A stretch of 64,000 bases of DNA from positions 52,282,774 to 52,346,773 of the forward strand of contig OX328127.1 of the NCBI GenBank assembly GCA_946811695.1. The letters are read 5' to 3'. A program made the translations under genes and the position numbers. Shown in pieces: positions 23,641 through 35,760 of the stretch (its first letter is position 1; every line of letters begins with the position of its first letter). Under the pieces are notes generated by a model. It searched no databases and was not told the DNA's origin. It saw nothing but the letters and a program-made list of their open reading frames with translations. The stretch comes from Gonocerus acuteangulatus (Eukaryota; Arthropoda; Insecta; Hemiptera; Coreidae).

Positions 23641-26600
23641 TTTTTAAAGAACTCTTTGGAGGAAACGTTTGCCTCTTTTGAAAATATATCCTTAAGGTTT
23701 CAGCCTTCAGTTCATTTCTAAAATTTTACAGATCGTGTTGATAAGGTTCACGCCGTCCAAAAATTAAACCATCTGAACCCATACAGGAAGAAGAGTGAAA
23801 TGTTATATAAATATTACACCCACCGTCCTCAGTCTCTCTTTACTCGATGTTCTTCGGATGGGAAGAGAATATAAAATAAGCAGGTCTGCCATAGGTTTAA
23901 TTTGGTTTAGAAAACTAAAAGTAGAATGCTCAACTTGCATTTTAGAAGATTTCTTCTGGCCTTTTTTGTTCTAGCAGAATATCATAAATTCATCTGACTT
24001 CGTAGGAGTCCCAATTGTTTTGTTATTTCCAGAAAATATTAGTGTTATATTAAGTGCAATTACATTAAAAATGAGCCATAACCAATAATAAGTGCTATAT
24101 AACGCCCAGATGAAGCCTCCTGTGTAACTAAATTCGATCAAATATAAAGATATATTCCGAGCTAATATTTCTGCTTCCTTTTTATACAATCCGGCAAATT
24201 TTTAATATTCTTTCCTTATACGTTACGGTACAAGAACAATAATTTATATCTGAGGATCTACTTCAGGTAGCACGTGATTATTCAATGACATACATAGTGC
24301 TCACTTTATACATATTGTAATTTTATTTTTTTCATAAACATTCTAAATAAATTATTTACTATTCACGTTTTTATTTAATGTAGTAGTTTAATTATTTTAA
24401 TTTTATTCCTTAAAATAAATGCATGTAACATGATGTATACTAAAAAATATGAAAAACTGCTGGGTTATAATTGACGACAAAACATTTTTATACCATTAAA
24501 TAGAGTATTACAGAGTGAACAAACAAAAACCATCATCGAAAACTTGCTCCAAACATTTTCAAGAATTGAGAATTAAAATAGTTAGAACGCAGAAGCTGCC
24601 TAAACTGAGATAATATCTCAGGAAGGCAACCAATGCAATAATTAAAATCTATGAAATTTCAGAAAACAAAACTTGAACCCCGTTTGAGTATCCCGATATT
24701 CCAGATGAAAAGATATTACCATTTTCGGATGGAGTTTACAATTTCAAGATTTTAACGAAAATGTGATATTAAATCATAGACTTTTCATTAACACTTTGAT
24801 GACCCGTGACTGCACTTTGTTGCCAAGCTTTTTTTTCTGTGTTTTCTGTGTTTTCAGGCTCTGGACTATTTTAAAACTTACACATTTTTTTATGCCACCG
24901 GTAGTCAAAGTTTTAATATTCAGCTTCCTGTTTAATTTAACATTCATGTTCCAAATATATGAAACAGATTTATCAATGATTGTTCATGTCTTAAATATTG
25001 CCGTCTTAAAAGAAAGTTGGTGTAACCAACATTTCTTGAAATATTTTAAAAGTGAAAACTCTTTTGATGTAAAATTAAAAATCAAATACAAAGTAGAATT
25101 CGCGAGCGATTTCTTAGAATAAAAACCAATATGATAGAAAACGAATTGTACACACACACCTTTTTACGAAGGATGATTTTGGTACATAGATGTGACCGAT
25201 GAAGATTTCAAGAAATTCTTAAATGACGGAAACCTAAATAGGTACTATGTAATATATGGGCATCCCCTTGTAGTGTACATATATTTTTTTTAGCTTTTTT
25301 CTCATGATAAGTTTTTTCCACCCCAACATATTAAAAATTTGTTTATCATAAAAAACAAGCTTGTTTCTCATTGCATTTTATCTCAGTGGCTTTGAAATCC
25401 AATCGACTAATAACATAAAGGATAACAGAAACAAGTTTTCTTGCCCTACTCTTGTAAAATGCAGGTAATTCCCCAGAAGAGATGTTCATCCCCGTAAGCG
25501 GAATATGTATACAAGGGCGAATATGTCGCTCGTTAGGAAAATCGGAATATTAAGCCTGTAACATCTGCAAAACAAGGCCCGGGAAGAGGGAGCTATGTTT
25601 ACAGAAATTCTCTAACGACACACCGAATTAGACGGAATGCTAACCCGAAAGCAGGACCGGGGTTGTGGATAAAATAAAACACTCGAAGGAAAAGAAAAAG
25701 CCCTACCCTCCCCTTCTGGGGGTAAAATAGGAAAAGGAGGGTGGAGCACAGATGGGAAGAAAAGAAAAATTGATGTACGACTATTTAATTAGTCTCCTGG
25801 TTTTTCTTTTTTTTTCCATCCCTTAAAAACATCCTGCTCCTAATGCGAGACGAAATCGTCATTAGAAGCAAAGACCAGCTCGGGGTTCTTGTGTATTTTT
25901 GTGGACCTTACTGATGCATGATCTTCTCCCAGGGGCAATACGTTTCCTTCCACCTCGATTTATTGTACGAGGAAAAAAAAGTAAAAGAAAAAAAATATAC
26001 CCAGAAGACTGCCGGTGATAGATGTTAACAAAAACGACGGTACTCAAGAAAAATGCCTTGCTGTATTTATAAGTAGAGGTAAATGGCATATTAGTTTCTA
26101 TTAATAATCTCTTTGAAACATGTTCTAGAGTTGGAACAATGTCAACTTTCCTTTTCATATTCCAGACGTATCATTTATTATAAGAAAATAGCGTAGCACT
26201 AAAAAAAAAAACGGAACAGATGCGATCGCAATTTCTTAATAATGCCAGAATATCGCGCATGCCTAGTTAACAAATACTATTTACTATTCATCCATTTTGG
26301 TAAGAGTGCCCAATTTATTAAAACATTATTTTACAATTCAATTCAACCTAAGGATTTATTTATTAAGGACTCCTTGGGCATCCTTATATCGCCACATAGA
26401 AAGCTGTATTAGTCATCAAAACATTCTTAAAAAGTTAACATTAACAATAAAGAGGATTTTGAATATAATTACAAAAACATATATAATTTGTTTTAGATAA
26501 ATTTAATTTTGTTTATAAACTGATTTAATTACTCGAAATTATATTTATTAATTTAAAACTGAAGGTTTGGAAAATTGACAATTACTTTCACATTACTGCA

Positions 26601-26695
26601 ATTCTTACACATTGGTAATCATTTCCTTTTTCTTTCCTTTAAATTAATGTATATAAATAAATATATTTGGTTATTTGTTTGTACCATTTCTACAA
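23641..26695. other. Intronic DNA, nothing assigned
   Basis: AT-rich; a slightly GC-richer patch lies at 25450-25750. The 119-codon plus-strand frame at 24763-25122 is Phe/Leu/Lys-rich and has no recognised domain, so it was not called. Confidence 0.4.
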
Positions 26696-26700
26696 TACAG

Positions 26701-26829
<129 letters not shown>

Positions 26830-28435
26830 TATTGAGCCAAATTAATTAGGAATATGCAAACAGTTATAGCCCTATCTAATAAAGCATTATCCTAAAATTG
26901 CATATCACTCAGAAAACTGAAGTGAATTTTATAAACAGCTGTTTTATGCATATCAATGTCCCCACACGCAACAAAAAAATCACAAATCTTGTTAGTTAGA
27001 AGCTCAATTAATAAGATTCTATCCTGAGCTAATTCCCAATCTTATAGAACTGATTTTACTGATTATAAAGATAATTATTTATTATTCATCAGTGGATCGC
27101 TTCTTATGAAAATTTGGTTCGTTAATTCCCATAGAAAGATATTTTAAAATGTTTGTAATATGCACTGGATATAAAATTATTAGCTAATGTATTTAAATGA
27201 GATTGAGTAGTTTTTTTTTCTTTATATTAAAGATTAAAGAAATTATTTGTTTACTCCAGGTAATGATGGGTATAGAATTTTATGGCGAAGAAGGAAATAT
27301 TTTGGCTGCTACATTGTTAGGCAGACTCATAGAACCTAATAGGTAGGATGGTATAAGATTTGAATAAATATTTGGGAAATTCCGTCACGAGTCCAATCTA
27401 TCCCGAAGGAAAATGAAAACTGCATTATTGAAAAGGTTATTTTTGTTTATGCATCAGAGCGAGACATGTGCAGCTAATAAGATAAAATAAATAACATCTT
27501 ATGTTGCTCGTGGTCAATGCTTTTAACAGATAATAAATTATGCATTTGAATGAAGTAATATAAGAACAAACAGAAAAAAAAGTAAAACAAAATGAGAAAA
27601 ATTCAATTAGTCCGAGCTGTGTTGACTTTTATTTTTTTTTTTTTTTTTAGAAATACACTAAAGATAGCGAGTTAGCAGCTGATAAGAAATAGGATCGTTA
27701 GCGGCAAAATCTCTAGAGTAGATACAACTTATTACCATTCAAGTGGTACCGAGCTTTTATAAGTATGCCTGAGCATAAGTATTTTAATACATGCGCATTT
27801 TTTTTCCATTTTTATGCTTCTTGAATATTTCTTTCTTCAGAATTCACTGTACTTCCAAGCAGGGCAGTACATCTTGTTTCTTCATTTGCATTTCAATTAG
27901 CAAGTAGAGCTATGTTCAATTGCAAATTAATACCTAGACGTGTTTTTTGTATAAACAACGCCTATCTCAGTAGAATTCTTGACCGACAACAATATTTTTT
28001 ATAACTAGTTAATTCTTTACTAGTTATTAAAACAGTTACACAGTTTTCAAATTACAAGAAACGTTATTGAGTGAGTGCGTTTAAGCAAATGTAAATAATA
28101 TTGTTTGTTAAGGCTTAGGTTATAGGTTTAAGTTTAATTCTGATATATGTTTAAAAAAAAGAATCGACCTAAAAAAAAAAAAAATGAAAAAAGAAAAAAA
28201 AAAGAAAAGAAAAAGAAAAAGAAACGTACACTACAGCACAAATGCGACTTCAAATTCAAAAACACTTAATAAAAAGAAATATAAGCTCCAACACCTTCTA
28301 CCAAAACAGTATTTCCAATCTAAACCTTTTTTTTTTAACAATCTATGTGTTCGAGGAGAGGGTGCAAACATTTAGAGACACTAAAAATGTAGCATTATTT
28401 TGTTTTAAATTGTTTCCTATTTTAAATATTTAATT
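26830..28435. other. Intronic DNA, nothing assigned
   Basis: AT-rich. Short A- or T-runs lie at 27630-27648 and 28171-28220. No gene seen. Confidence 0.4.
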
Positions 28436-28438
28436 ATT

Positions 28439-28439
<1 letters not shown>

Positions 28440-28484
<45 letters not shown>
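28440..28484. repeat. (TA)n microsatellite
   Basis: About 22 TA units. Confidence 0.95.
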
Positions 28485-28490
<6 letters not shown>

Positions 28491-28809
28491 TAAAAACGCT
28501 AACACATAAAATGCACGGTATGTGCATATTAAAATAGTGAACTAACATATTATAATATTACTATGATGAGAAAGTAATACCCTCTCCCTTATTTACCTCT
28601 CATAAAAATTTTATTTGGAAAGAACATGAATAATAGTTTCATTAGAGAAATGTAATACATAAGATATGATATTCTCTTTATTATTTTTTCGGTATTCTTG
28701 CCTACTAGAAAATTTCACGTTTTAGAACCCATAGATAGATATTTTTTAAAATTTAAGGTTGTAAAATTAATGTTAAAGTATATTTCGAGTTAGTCGGCCT
28801 TGTTATTAA

Positions 28810-28915
28810 ATGAGACAGATTCTTACAAGGGTTTCGTGAAAGCCTATTCGTGGGTTCCTGTTTACGGCTTCGTCAAGAAATCTTGTATCAAAAATGCTTG
28901 ACAACGTTTCAAACG
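28810..28915 (-). repeat. Possible divergent hammerhead-bearing repeat
   Basis: On the minus strand, GAAACGTTGTCAAG is followed about 25 nt later by CTTGACGAAGCC, and a further GGCT...CACGAAAC lies beyond. The CAAG/CTTG pair could be stem I of a circularly arranged core. Core bases are imperfect (TTGACGA), so this is weak. Confidence 0.25.
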
Positions 28916-30115
28916 ACTTAGATAAGAAGAAATTGCATTAATGATGATAAAAAATGAATTTTTGTCGTTTCAACACCAAGCTTATATTCTTTTTTTTTTA
29001 ATCAAGTATTATTATTTTATAATAATGAAACAATAATGTTACTTATAAGCCCAGCTTATAAAGAATAACGTTACTTGTTTGGTTTTTGTTTTTTAATGAG
29101 ATTCTATTTCTTAGTGATTAAAAAAGAGCAAGTCGCTATGTTCGCGAGCTCTTAAAATCAAGAAATAAATATTTCTTAGTGATATTGTAAATTTCAAGGA
29201 TACCAAAAAAAGAGGTTTTATGATGTAAATAATTAAAAATTATTAAAATCATAATGCTCACGGACCTAGATTTAACTTGATCCAAGTTTGGTTTCTACAT
29301 AAAATATTCCGTTTACCCAGAGAGTTTGGTAAAAGTACTGAAAGTTTAGAGAATAGCACTTTGTTTGCTTAAGAGTTATGTTGCCTTTCGGGGAAGATTG
29401 CACTTTGATGTTGGTATCTTTAATTCAAGAGCCGCTAAAAGTGAGGTTTCTAGAGTGTTGGCTCCCACGCCTTACTGTAAGAGCGCCTTACGAATTCCGC
29501 TGACAACCTGTGAGGTAGGCCTTGCTTAAAGGCTAATCCTTGGCCCGTTCACTTTCCTAATGGCAAAAAATTTGCTTTACTTTTTAGTAGAGAAATAGAG
29601 AGGAGTGGTTACACAAGTGGTATAAAATTTATAATGTAAAAATATTCCGTTTGTAGTTCATATTCGATTGTACTTCATTTAGTATCATTTTAAAATGTTC
29701 AAAGATTAAACGGATGAAATGTTGCGGCTCTTCAATTCTTATGGTAACAGCGATAGCTTTCTGAAGTGACTAATAGCTTAAAGGAATTTTCGTATTTTAT
29801 CATCATCCTGCATGGTTATGCCAAAGTCTATGTTCTTTTTTCCCTTTGCAAATTTTGAGCTATTGAATCGTTAACATTTATTATAAACTCTGACATATTA
29901 AGTCGTCATTAATTTGTTTAGTATTTAATGTTTACTAGTTCGGTCAATTTTGGCAGTTATGAAAATATTAATTTTCGTAAAAACATCCAGGCAATGTATT
30001 TCTGTCGAATTTTTAGAATGGTTGGCTTAGGAAAGTTTTTTCGGACGATCTAGTCAGCGCTCGTTATAACCTATTTTAAGAAATAGATACGGTACCGATC
30101 ATGTAAATATCTGTA
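28916..30115. other. Intronic DNA, nothing assigned
   Basis: AT-rich with a GC-richer patch around 29440-29560; no gene or recognised repeat. Confidence 0.4.
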
Positions 30116-30641
30116 CCGTATGAAATGTCAGTTTTGGACTTGCCGATTTCCTTGAAATGTCTTGAAACTGCCGTGGCTCCTATTCCGAGTTCTTTGGCAT
30201 ATTCCCTAGTGCTTTTTGAGGGACAAGCTTCAACCCTTTCTTTCAGGTGGTCATTGTCAAGCTTGGTTTCTGGCCTTCCTCGCTCCTCGTTGTCAAGGTC
30301 AAAATTTTCACTTCGAAACCTGGAAAACCACCGGTACAGCTCGTTCATTCACCGTTCCCTCCCCGAATGCCGTGTTAATGTTCATACAAGCCTCAGCAGC
30401 GCTATGACCGAGCTTAAATTCTTAACGAAAAATAATACGGATTTCCGTTGAAGTCATAATTGAAGTTTTATTTTTTTTCTCAGAGGATCGTTGTCACAAC
30501 ACAGTACGCAAGTTACTGATTAAATAATAGGAATTAAAGAGGTTTAATTCTATATGAATTACAATGATGTTTGTAAATAATGAAATAAAAAAGGGAAAGG
30601 ATTAGGGTTTTGTCTGTAAACAAAACTGACATTTCATACGG
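30116..30641 (-). mobile_element. Internally deleted mariner element with both inverted repeats
   Basis: Terminal inverted repeats start CCGTATGAAATGTCAGTTTT at 30116 and end with its exact complement at 30641 (21 bp perfect). The left flank is TA, the mariner target; the right flank reads TG. The 526-bp element keeps only the 5' part of a transposase frame on the minus strand. That frame starts MTSTEIR near 30455, has an in-frame TAA after IIFR, continues EFKLGHSAAEA and NTAFGEGTVNER, then shifts frame at about 30346. It resumes RWFSRFRSENFDLDNEERGR and KSTREYAKELGIGATAVSRH, the helix-turn-helix DNA-binding half. The catalytic half is missing: the frame runs straight into the left repeat. 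Such elements can only move with transposase from elsewhere. Confidence 0.88.
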
Positions 30642-31195
30642 TGCAGCCTGATAGAATGTCTATGATGGTCCGGATACGCTGCCAGAATGGCGCTGGTACT
30701 GGAAGACCAAAATTATGTTTGGACCAAATCGGACGGAATCTGGTATAGAAGACAGGAACACCAAACTATGTTCTGTACCGCAGAACCAGCGGTCTGATTA
30801 CGTTGATATAACGTTCATACATTATCAAAAACATGGAAACTTCGAAAATTGAGGTTCTTTGACGTGATTGATAAAAGTGGGTGATACTTATGGAGTCGGT
30901 TGTGTAAAAATGAATCAAAATTTTAATCATTCGTAACAAAAGGAATATAAATTGGAATAAACATTTGATTCAGAGTTTCCCTCTAAATATCTAACTCCGC
31001 TAGTAATAATCCTCAATTAAGGAATATTGTAGATTTACAACCAAACTACATTAAAGTAAAGTTTGCAAAAACGTTATTTATACTTGTAAGCACTTATCAG
31101 TTTTATTGGCATTTGAGCATTTTCTTCATTATCTAGACATTGGTACAAACTTAGAGCATTCTTTTACAATGATGCTTATTTATACCGTTATTTTC
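30642..31195. other. Intronic DNA, nothing assigned
   Basis: No gene or repeat recognised. Confidence 0.4.
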
Positions 31196-31199
31196 TCTA

Positions 31200-31620
31200 A
31201 AAGGAGTCAAACATGGGAGGAGAATGAAACAAAAGTGCCTCCTCCTAATGGTAGACTCACGGCGGCTGATCTCGTAAAAGGAGAAGACGCTAGGAAGCAG
31301 AGGACGAATGCCTCGAGGCGAAGAAGGATTCTTTGGAGCGAGAAAGAAAGCCGATCAATTACTCCGACTACTGCTGCGTCGGTAGATAAAAATACCTGAG
31401 CTAATGTAGGTTCGCTGTCGGAGGACAGGCCGTGTCGAGCAAATCACCAGGACCGCTTTCCAATTAAGATAACCCTCCAAGGTACAAGGGTGGCTCCTTC
31501 TCCCAACGTGGATAAGATAGCCCGCCACCTGCGTCTTCTTCCCTTCCATCTCTTATCCTTGTAAAGCCATGTTCGCGGCTAGCTCCTGAAAATACTCGTC
31601 CAGAGGAAACCAGTTGTAAT
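31200..31620. promoter_or_regulatory. Candidate intronic enhancer with GATA cores
   Basis: A GC-richer, non-repetitive island. Five GATA cores lie within about 31380-31560 (TAGATAAA, AAGATAACC, TGGATAAGATAGCC counted as two, CTTATCC). Open frames here (31106-31399 plus, 31355-31549 minus) lack recognisable domains. Confidence 0.3.
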
Positions 31621-31738
31621 AAGGTTAACTGTTATCTATAACTCTTCTTGAAAACGCGTTCGATGCAAAACATGACTATTCATACTTCAGCGGGGCTTTT
31701 CTCTTTCGTAAGGCGGAGTCAAACCTCATCCAACGATC

Positions 31739-31751
31739 TTCATCCTACAAC

Positions 31752-31783
<32 letters not shown>

Positions 31784-32057
31784 AAAGCGTTTATTAACAT
31801 CTGCACAAATAATACAGTACATTGGTTAATTGTGATAAATAAAGACATTTTTATTATTTCACATAATGAGGTTACAGAAAAGAAAGAAAAAAAAATAGTA
31901 CATACTTAAATTATTAAAAGAAAAAAAAAAAGAAAAAAAAAAAAAAAAGAAAAAAAAATATAAATAAAAGGGGAAAAAATAATAAAAATTAATAATAAGA
32001 ATAATAATAGGAAAAAGAAAAAAACAATAAATGAAATGATAAAATTCATCCTACAAC
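31739..32057 (-). mobile_element. Retroposon 3' tail with 13-bp target-site duplication
   Basis: TTCATCCTACAAC is present at 31739-31751 and 32045-32057. The insert begins on the plus strand with a ~27-base T-run (a minus-strand poly(A) tail), preceded on the minus strand by AATAAA-type signals, and continues as A/T-rich, low-complexity sequence. It is a 5'-truncated retroposon inserted on the minus strand, with no coding sequence left. Confidence 0.8.
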
Positions 32058-32154
32058 TAAATGAATTTGTTGCAAATTGGAAAAAATAAAATTGATAGAA
32101 AATCAGCGTCATTATGTATCTATGTGGCTTCTTTTCTATAAATATCAGAGAGCC

Positions 32155-32945
32155 ATGGAGAACCCAGATTTGTATATCAACATCAGCCTTGGAGAGATGA
32201 TGCTCCATTCGAGGCTTCAGGTTTAAAAGATACGCCGCATTCATTAAAGCTTGAATGTCCATCTAAGCCCTCAAGGTTTAAAAGCTACTCCCTGACATTC
32301 TAAACTTGATTCTTCACCCGAGCCTCGAAGGTTTAAGCCTCCACCTGGACATTGTAATCTTGCTTCTTCATCAGAGCCGTGAATATTTGTCTCTACTCTA
32401 GCCTGAAGGTTTGATTCTCCTTCCGAGCCTTGAAGGTTTGAGTTTTTTTACCGGACATTTTCAACTCAAATCTCCATCCGATAAGTAAGGGTTGAGTTCG
32501 AATCCAGACATTCTAAACTTGAGTCGCCACAGAAACCTTGAAGGTTTAAGTCTTCAATATATGATTCTGCAAACTTGCTTCTTTACTCGAGCCGTAATGG
32601 TTTGTCTCTACCCGAGCCTGAAGGTTTGATTCTCCACCCGTGCTTTGAAGGTTTGAGTATCCACAGGAACCTCCATGATATGATTCTGTGCCCATGCCTT
32701 CCAAATTTGATTCTCCACACGAGTCTTGTGGCCTCGAGCCTCTATGTGAGCCTTAAAGGTTCTAGTTTTAACCCTGGCCTTCCTAATCTGATCATTCACT
32801 TAAGCCTTGAAAGAATCTTCTTTCAGTTAATGTCTTCTCCCGAGCTTTGACAGTTTTAGTCGCCCTCCATTGCTTTAAATCTCCATTTGAGCCGTCAATG
32901 CTTAATTCTCAGGAAGAGCCTTGAGAAAACATTGAATGCTTTAAT
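32155..32945. repeat. Degenerate 27-bp minisatellite
   Basis: A unit close to GAGCCTTGAAGGTTTGATTC plus TCCACCC is repeated at 27-bp spacing for almost 800 bp with many substitutions. Because 27 is a multiple of three, the minus strand reads as 9-residue repeats: RVKTRTFKA, RVENQIWKA, PVDTQTFKA, RVENQTFRL in 32608-32799, and a more divergent set in 32150-32262. Stops and shifts break the frame between these parts, so no protein is claimed. Confidence 0.75.
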
Positions 32946-33955
32946 TTAGACCGCCAAATTTCAAGTTATTTTTCACATCGATACATATATTACATAATTG
33001 TTGTAATACACTTCAGTGTAGATTACCGAAAACCTAAATATGACAGAACATTTCTTACATACAATATTAAAAACACAATAATCCGAACGTTAACCATGAA
33101 TTAACTCCCCTCCCCCCGAGATTTTAACTGCTTGTATTTATATAGGATATAAATTTTCCCAATCAGAAAAGCATTCAATTGCTGAATTGGGAGTTCTATT
33201 TGAAATTCATATCTTTTGTAACTAGACCGAAACACTTTCATGTATAAAAATTATCAGCTCTAGTTCCTTAATGTCAGCAAAAGAATCGCAAAGGGATTTA
33301 GTTAGAATGGACTTGAGGACACAAAGGTATCAGCTAGTATCAAGTGGCCATGACCGAAATATGTAATTTGATCCACTGGTCCCCACTCTAGCATCCATGT
33401 TGTGACATTTTTTGCTCTTACATGATTCTCGAGTGGTTTTCACGCCTTTATGGACATGGATTATTCCTTTATTGAAGTTTCAAAGGCCTTTATTGTTCAG
33501 AAAAATCAGTTTTTGTTTTTATTTTTAATATTGTATTATAAAACTGATAGAGAATTTGACTAGAAGGCCTTTGCCTGTTTTGACGTTTGTCAAGTTCTGC
33601 TTGCTATAATAATGCAACTTGAAGAGTATTCGTAATTTTCAAGCAATTTTAAAAAAAAATTGGCCTTTCCTTCAGTACACCTAAAAAATGTTAGAAGCTC
33701 TTTTCTTGCTATGACAAGTATAAAAAATTGGACGGTTTTAATAATTTCGCCTAATTTAATAAGCTTTAACCTAGACGTGATTTTTACCGTGTTTTCTCCC
33801 TCAACATTGTGAAGAAGCACCCGCTTATGAGGTCGTCTCGATGTTCTTGAGCGCTGCCGATAATTGTTAGCTTCATATTTAAGGTCTTTAAAATTTGTAT
33901 ACATATATTTAAAATTTGTATACCTGCATTTACTTAATTTATCCAATTTACATTA
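32946..33955. other. Intronic DNA, nothing assigned
   Basis: No exon or recognised repeat. The minus-strand frame at 33590-33946 has no recognisable domain. Confidence 0.4.
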
Positions 33956-34110
33956 AACTTGGTATGGAAATACTTAGAACAAAACGAAAAGACAGGTTTA
34001 TTAACCAGCAGAACCCATACTCCGTAAAAAACGTTTCTGCGAAATTCCCTTGAATAAAATGGAAGAGCTCACGGTTTTGTGATAATAATATAACTGTAGG
34101 TGTGGTCTTT
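33955..34110. repeat. Dispersed repeat copy (AACCAGCAGAA family)
   Basis: Shares ordered blocks (AAACTTGGTAT, TTAACCAGCAGAA, CGAAATTCCC, TTTTGTGATAATA) with 11175-11310 and 52055-52140. Confidence 0.5.
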
Positions 34111-34689
34111 AACTGTCATGAGCTGATCTCGGATTTGGGTTGTCAAAAATAACGGATAGTCCTTAATTGTTACCTCACATTTGTATAATTTGTGCGTGAG
34201 CAGTGAGGATAAATAACTCAAAAATTATTGCGAATTCGTACTATTTAAAAGGTATTTATTCGAAAACCTACTAAAAGTTAATAGGGCAACCTTAGTTAGA
34301 GAAACAGAGCTATTATAATATTATTATTAGACGCGAAATATTATGCTATCCAAATACCACCACTTATGAGCATTATAAGAATGCATGCAACAATGGCGTA
34401 GTCCCTGCGAATCGAACTTTTTTTTTCTTGTATAAGTATTCATTATTCATGGCGATCATTCTTACTATATAGCAATACATGATACCGCTCTCAGTTTGTT
34501 ATTCAATTGTTGTATTGATTAAGGAAAGACTTCGAAATGCAAATATTGTTTAGAATGTGGCTGACCTAAAATAGTCAAGAAATATCTCTAGAGTTTCTTG
34601 ACATCGGATGAATCACAGCCATTGTGTTTTACCTGTGTCGATTCGCAATATCCCACTTAGATCCCACAGAGATTCGGCACTCGTCGAAA

Positions 34690-35085
34690 CAATACTCTTA
34701 GGCATTAAGGAGGCAGAGCACTCCACGTCTTGAAGCTCGAAAAGGAAGACAATGGCTTCTCTAAGCTCGTCATGTACTCGAGAGCCGAATAAGTACTTCC
34801 TAGGCCGAAAGGCGGAGAGGAATAGCCGATGCCCGAGGCCGAATTAGCCGAGAACATTGATTGGAATATAATAACAGCCTCGGGATGACGTGTAAGGAGA
34901 TGTGACGCGTGCCCGGACAGAGACAATGGCTGAGGAGTACGTGCAAAGGAAGTGTTCATATCTAGAGGAGGAAGGAGGGTCGGGAACCTCAGGGGAGGAA
35001 GAACAGGACGTGATATGGTGGTACCTCGCGCCGAATCTACGCGCAAATAGAGGGACACATCCCTTTGTTGTCGCTCGTCTGCGCA
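34690..35085. promoter_or_regulatory. GC-richer intronic island
   Basis: Markedly GC-richer than its surroundings, with several GCCGA/CCGAG repeats at 34780-34870. Three overlapping frames on both strands exist (34705-35058 and 34844-35104 minus, 34902-35132 plus), which argues against any one being a gene; none has a recognised domain. Conserved non-coding element or an unrecognised repeat. Confidence 0.25.
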
Positions 35086-35124
35086 AGAATATCAACAATA
35101 TCAAAAATACATATTCTAATCAAA

Positions 35125-35295
35125 AGCCATAAATCGAATTCTCATCCGGGAGATGCGGATTCGAGTCCCTCATGGCGCAAGGGGAGTTTCTTCTTATCAT
35201 ATCCCGTTGGGATTCCCCTCTGCTCCATGGATGTTTAGGAACATGGCCTAGATGCAGAATCGCCGTAAAAAAAAAAAAAAAATAATAATAATAGG
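35125..35295 (+). repeat. tRNA-derived SINE, 5'-truncated
   Basis: A box-B-like GGATTCGAGTCCC at about 35158-35170 and a 3' end CCTAGATGCAGAATCGCCGT followed by ~16 A and AAT repeats. The 3' end matches the intact SINE at 50685-50903 (CCTAGATGTAGATGCGCCGT). The middle differs, so it is a diverged subfamily. Confidence 0.65.
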
Positions 35296-35317
35296 GTCAT
35301 GGTATTGACTAACACAA

Positions 35318-35760
35318 TACTACTATAAAGATGTCCGCAGATGGTGTGGAACAGACCGAAGAAGAGACGCCGTTACACATCATCCGTGACTGTGAACGGC
35401 TAGATCATATACGCTTTAGGTCCTTTGGTGACACAAAGGATACCAATCTTGACCCAAGCGAAATATTGATACGGAGACTTCTGGATTATTGGAAAGTAGT
35501 AAAACTGCGAAGAGAGACAACAACTGGTAGCACAATAGGTCGCACGGCCGCGGTGCGCTCCTTTGAGGAGGACAGCCCGGAAAAATATATGGTATTGTAC
35601 TACAAAAATGTACCTACATCCCGGCGCTACATCCTGTCTGGGCTCTGGTGTCCAAAATAAATTATGCCAACTAATTTGTAAGAAGAATACAAATTTTGAT
35701 TGTGGGCCAAAAATGAAGATGCAAATGTAAATGTTGATCGATCCAAAAATAAAACTTTTT
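35318..35760 (+). pseudogene. C-terminal end of a non-LTR retrotransposon ORF2, decayed
   Basis: The plus strand reads EETPLHIIRDCERLDHIRF (from about 35352), the Cys/His zinc-knuckle region that follows RNase H in I/LOA/R1-type non-LTR elements. Just upstream, RRWCG appears in a different frame, so a frameshift separates the first Cys pair from the His-Cys pair. The frame then runs to a TAA at 35658-35660 with little recognisable, and an AATAAAAC/T-rich tail ends near 35760. It may belong to the same family as the RNase H fragment at 21.4-21.6 kb. Broken and without reverse transcriptase; not active. Confidence 0.65.

Noticed and set aside
24763..25122. 119-codon plus-strand frame
   Set aside because: Phe/Leu/Lys-rich, no recognised domain or splice context; most likely chance.
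31906..32262. 118-codon minus-strand frame with Phe/Ile/Leu-rich end
   Set aside because: It joins the minisatellite to the low-complexity tail of a retroposon; it is an artefact of both repeats.
34705..35058. 117-codon minus-strand frame
   Set aside because: Three long frames overlap here on both strands, a consequence of GC-rich composition rather than coding; no motif recognised.
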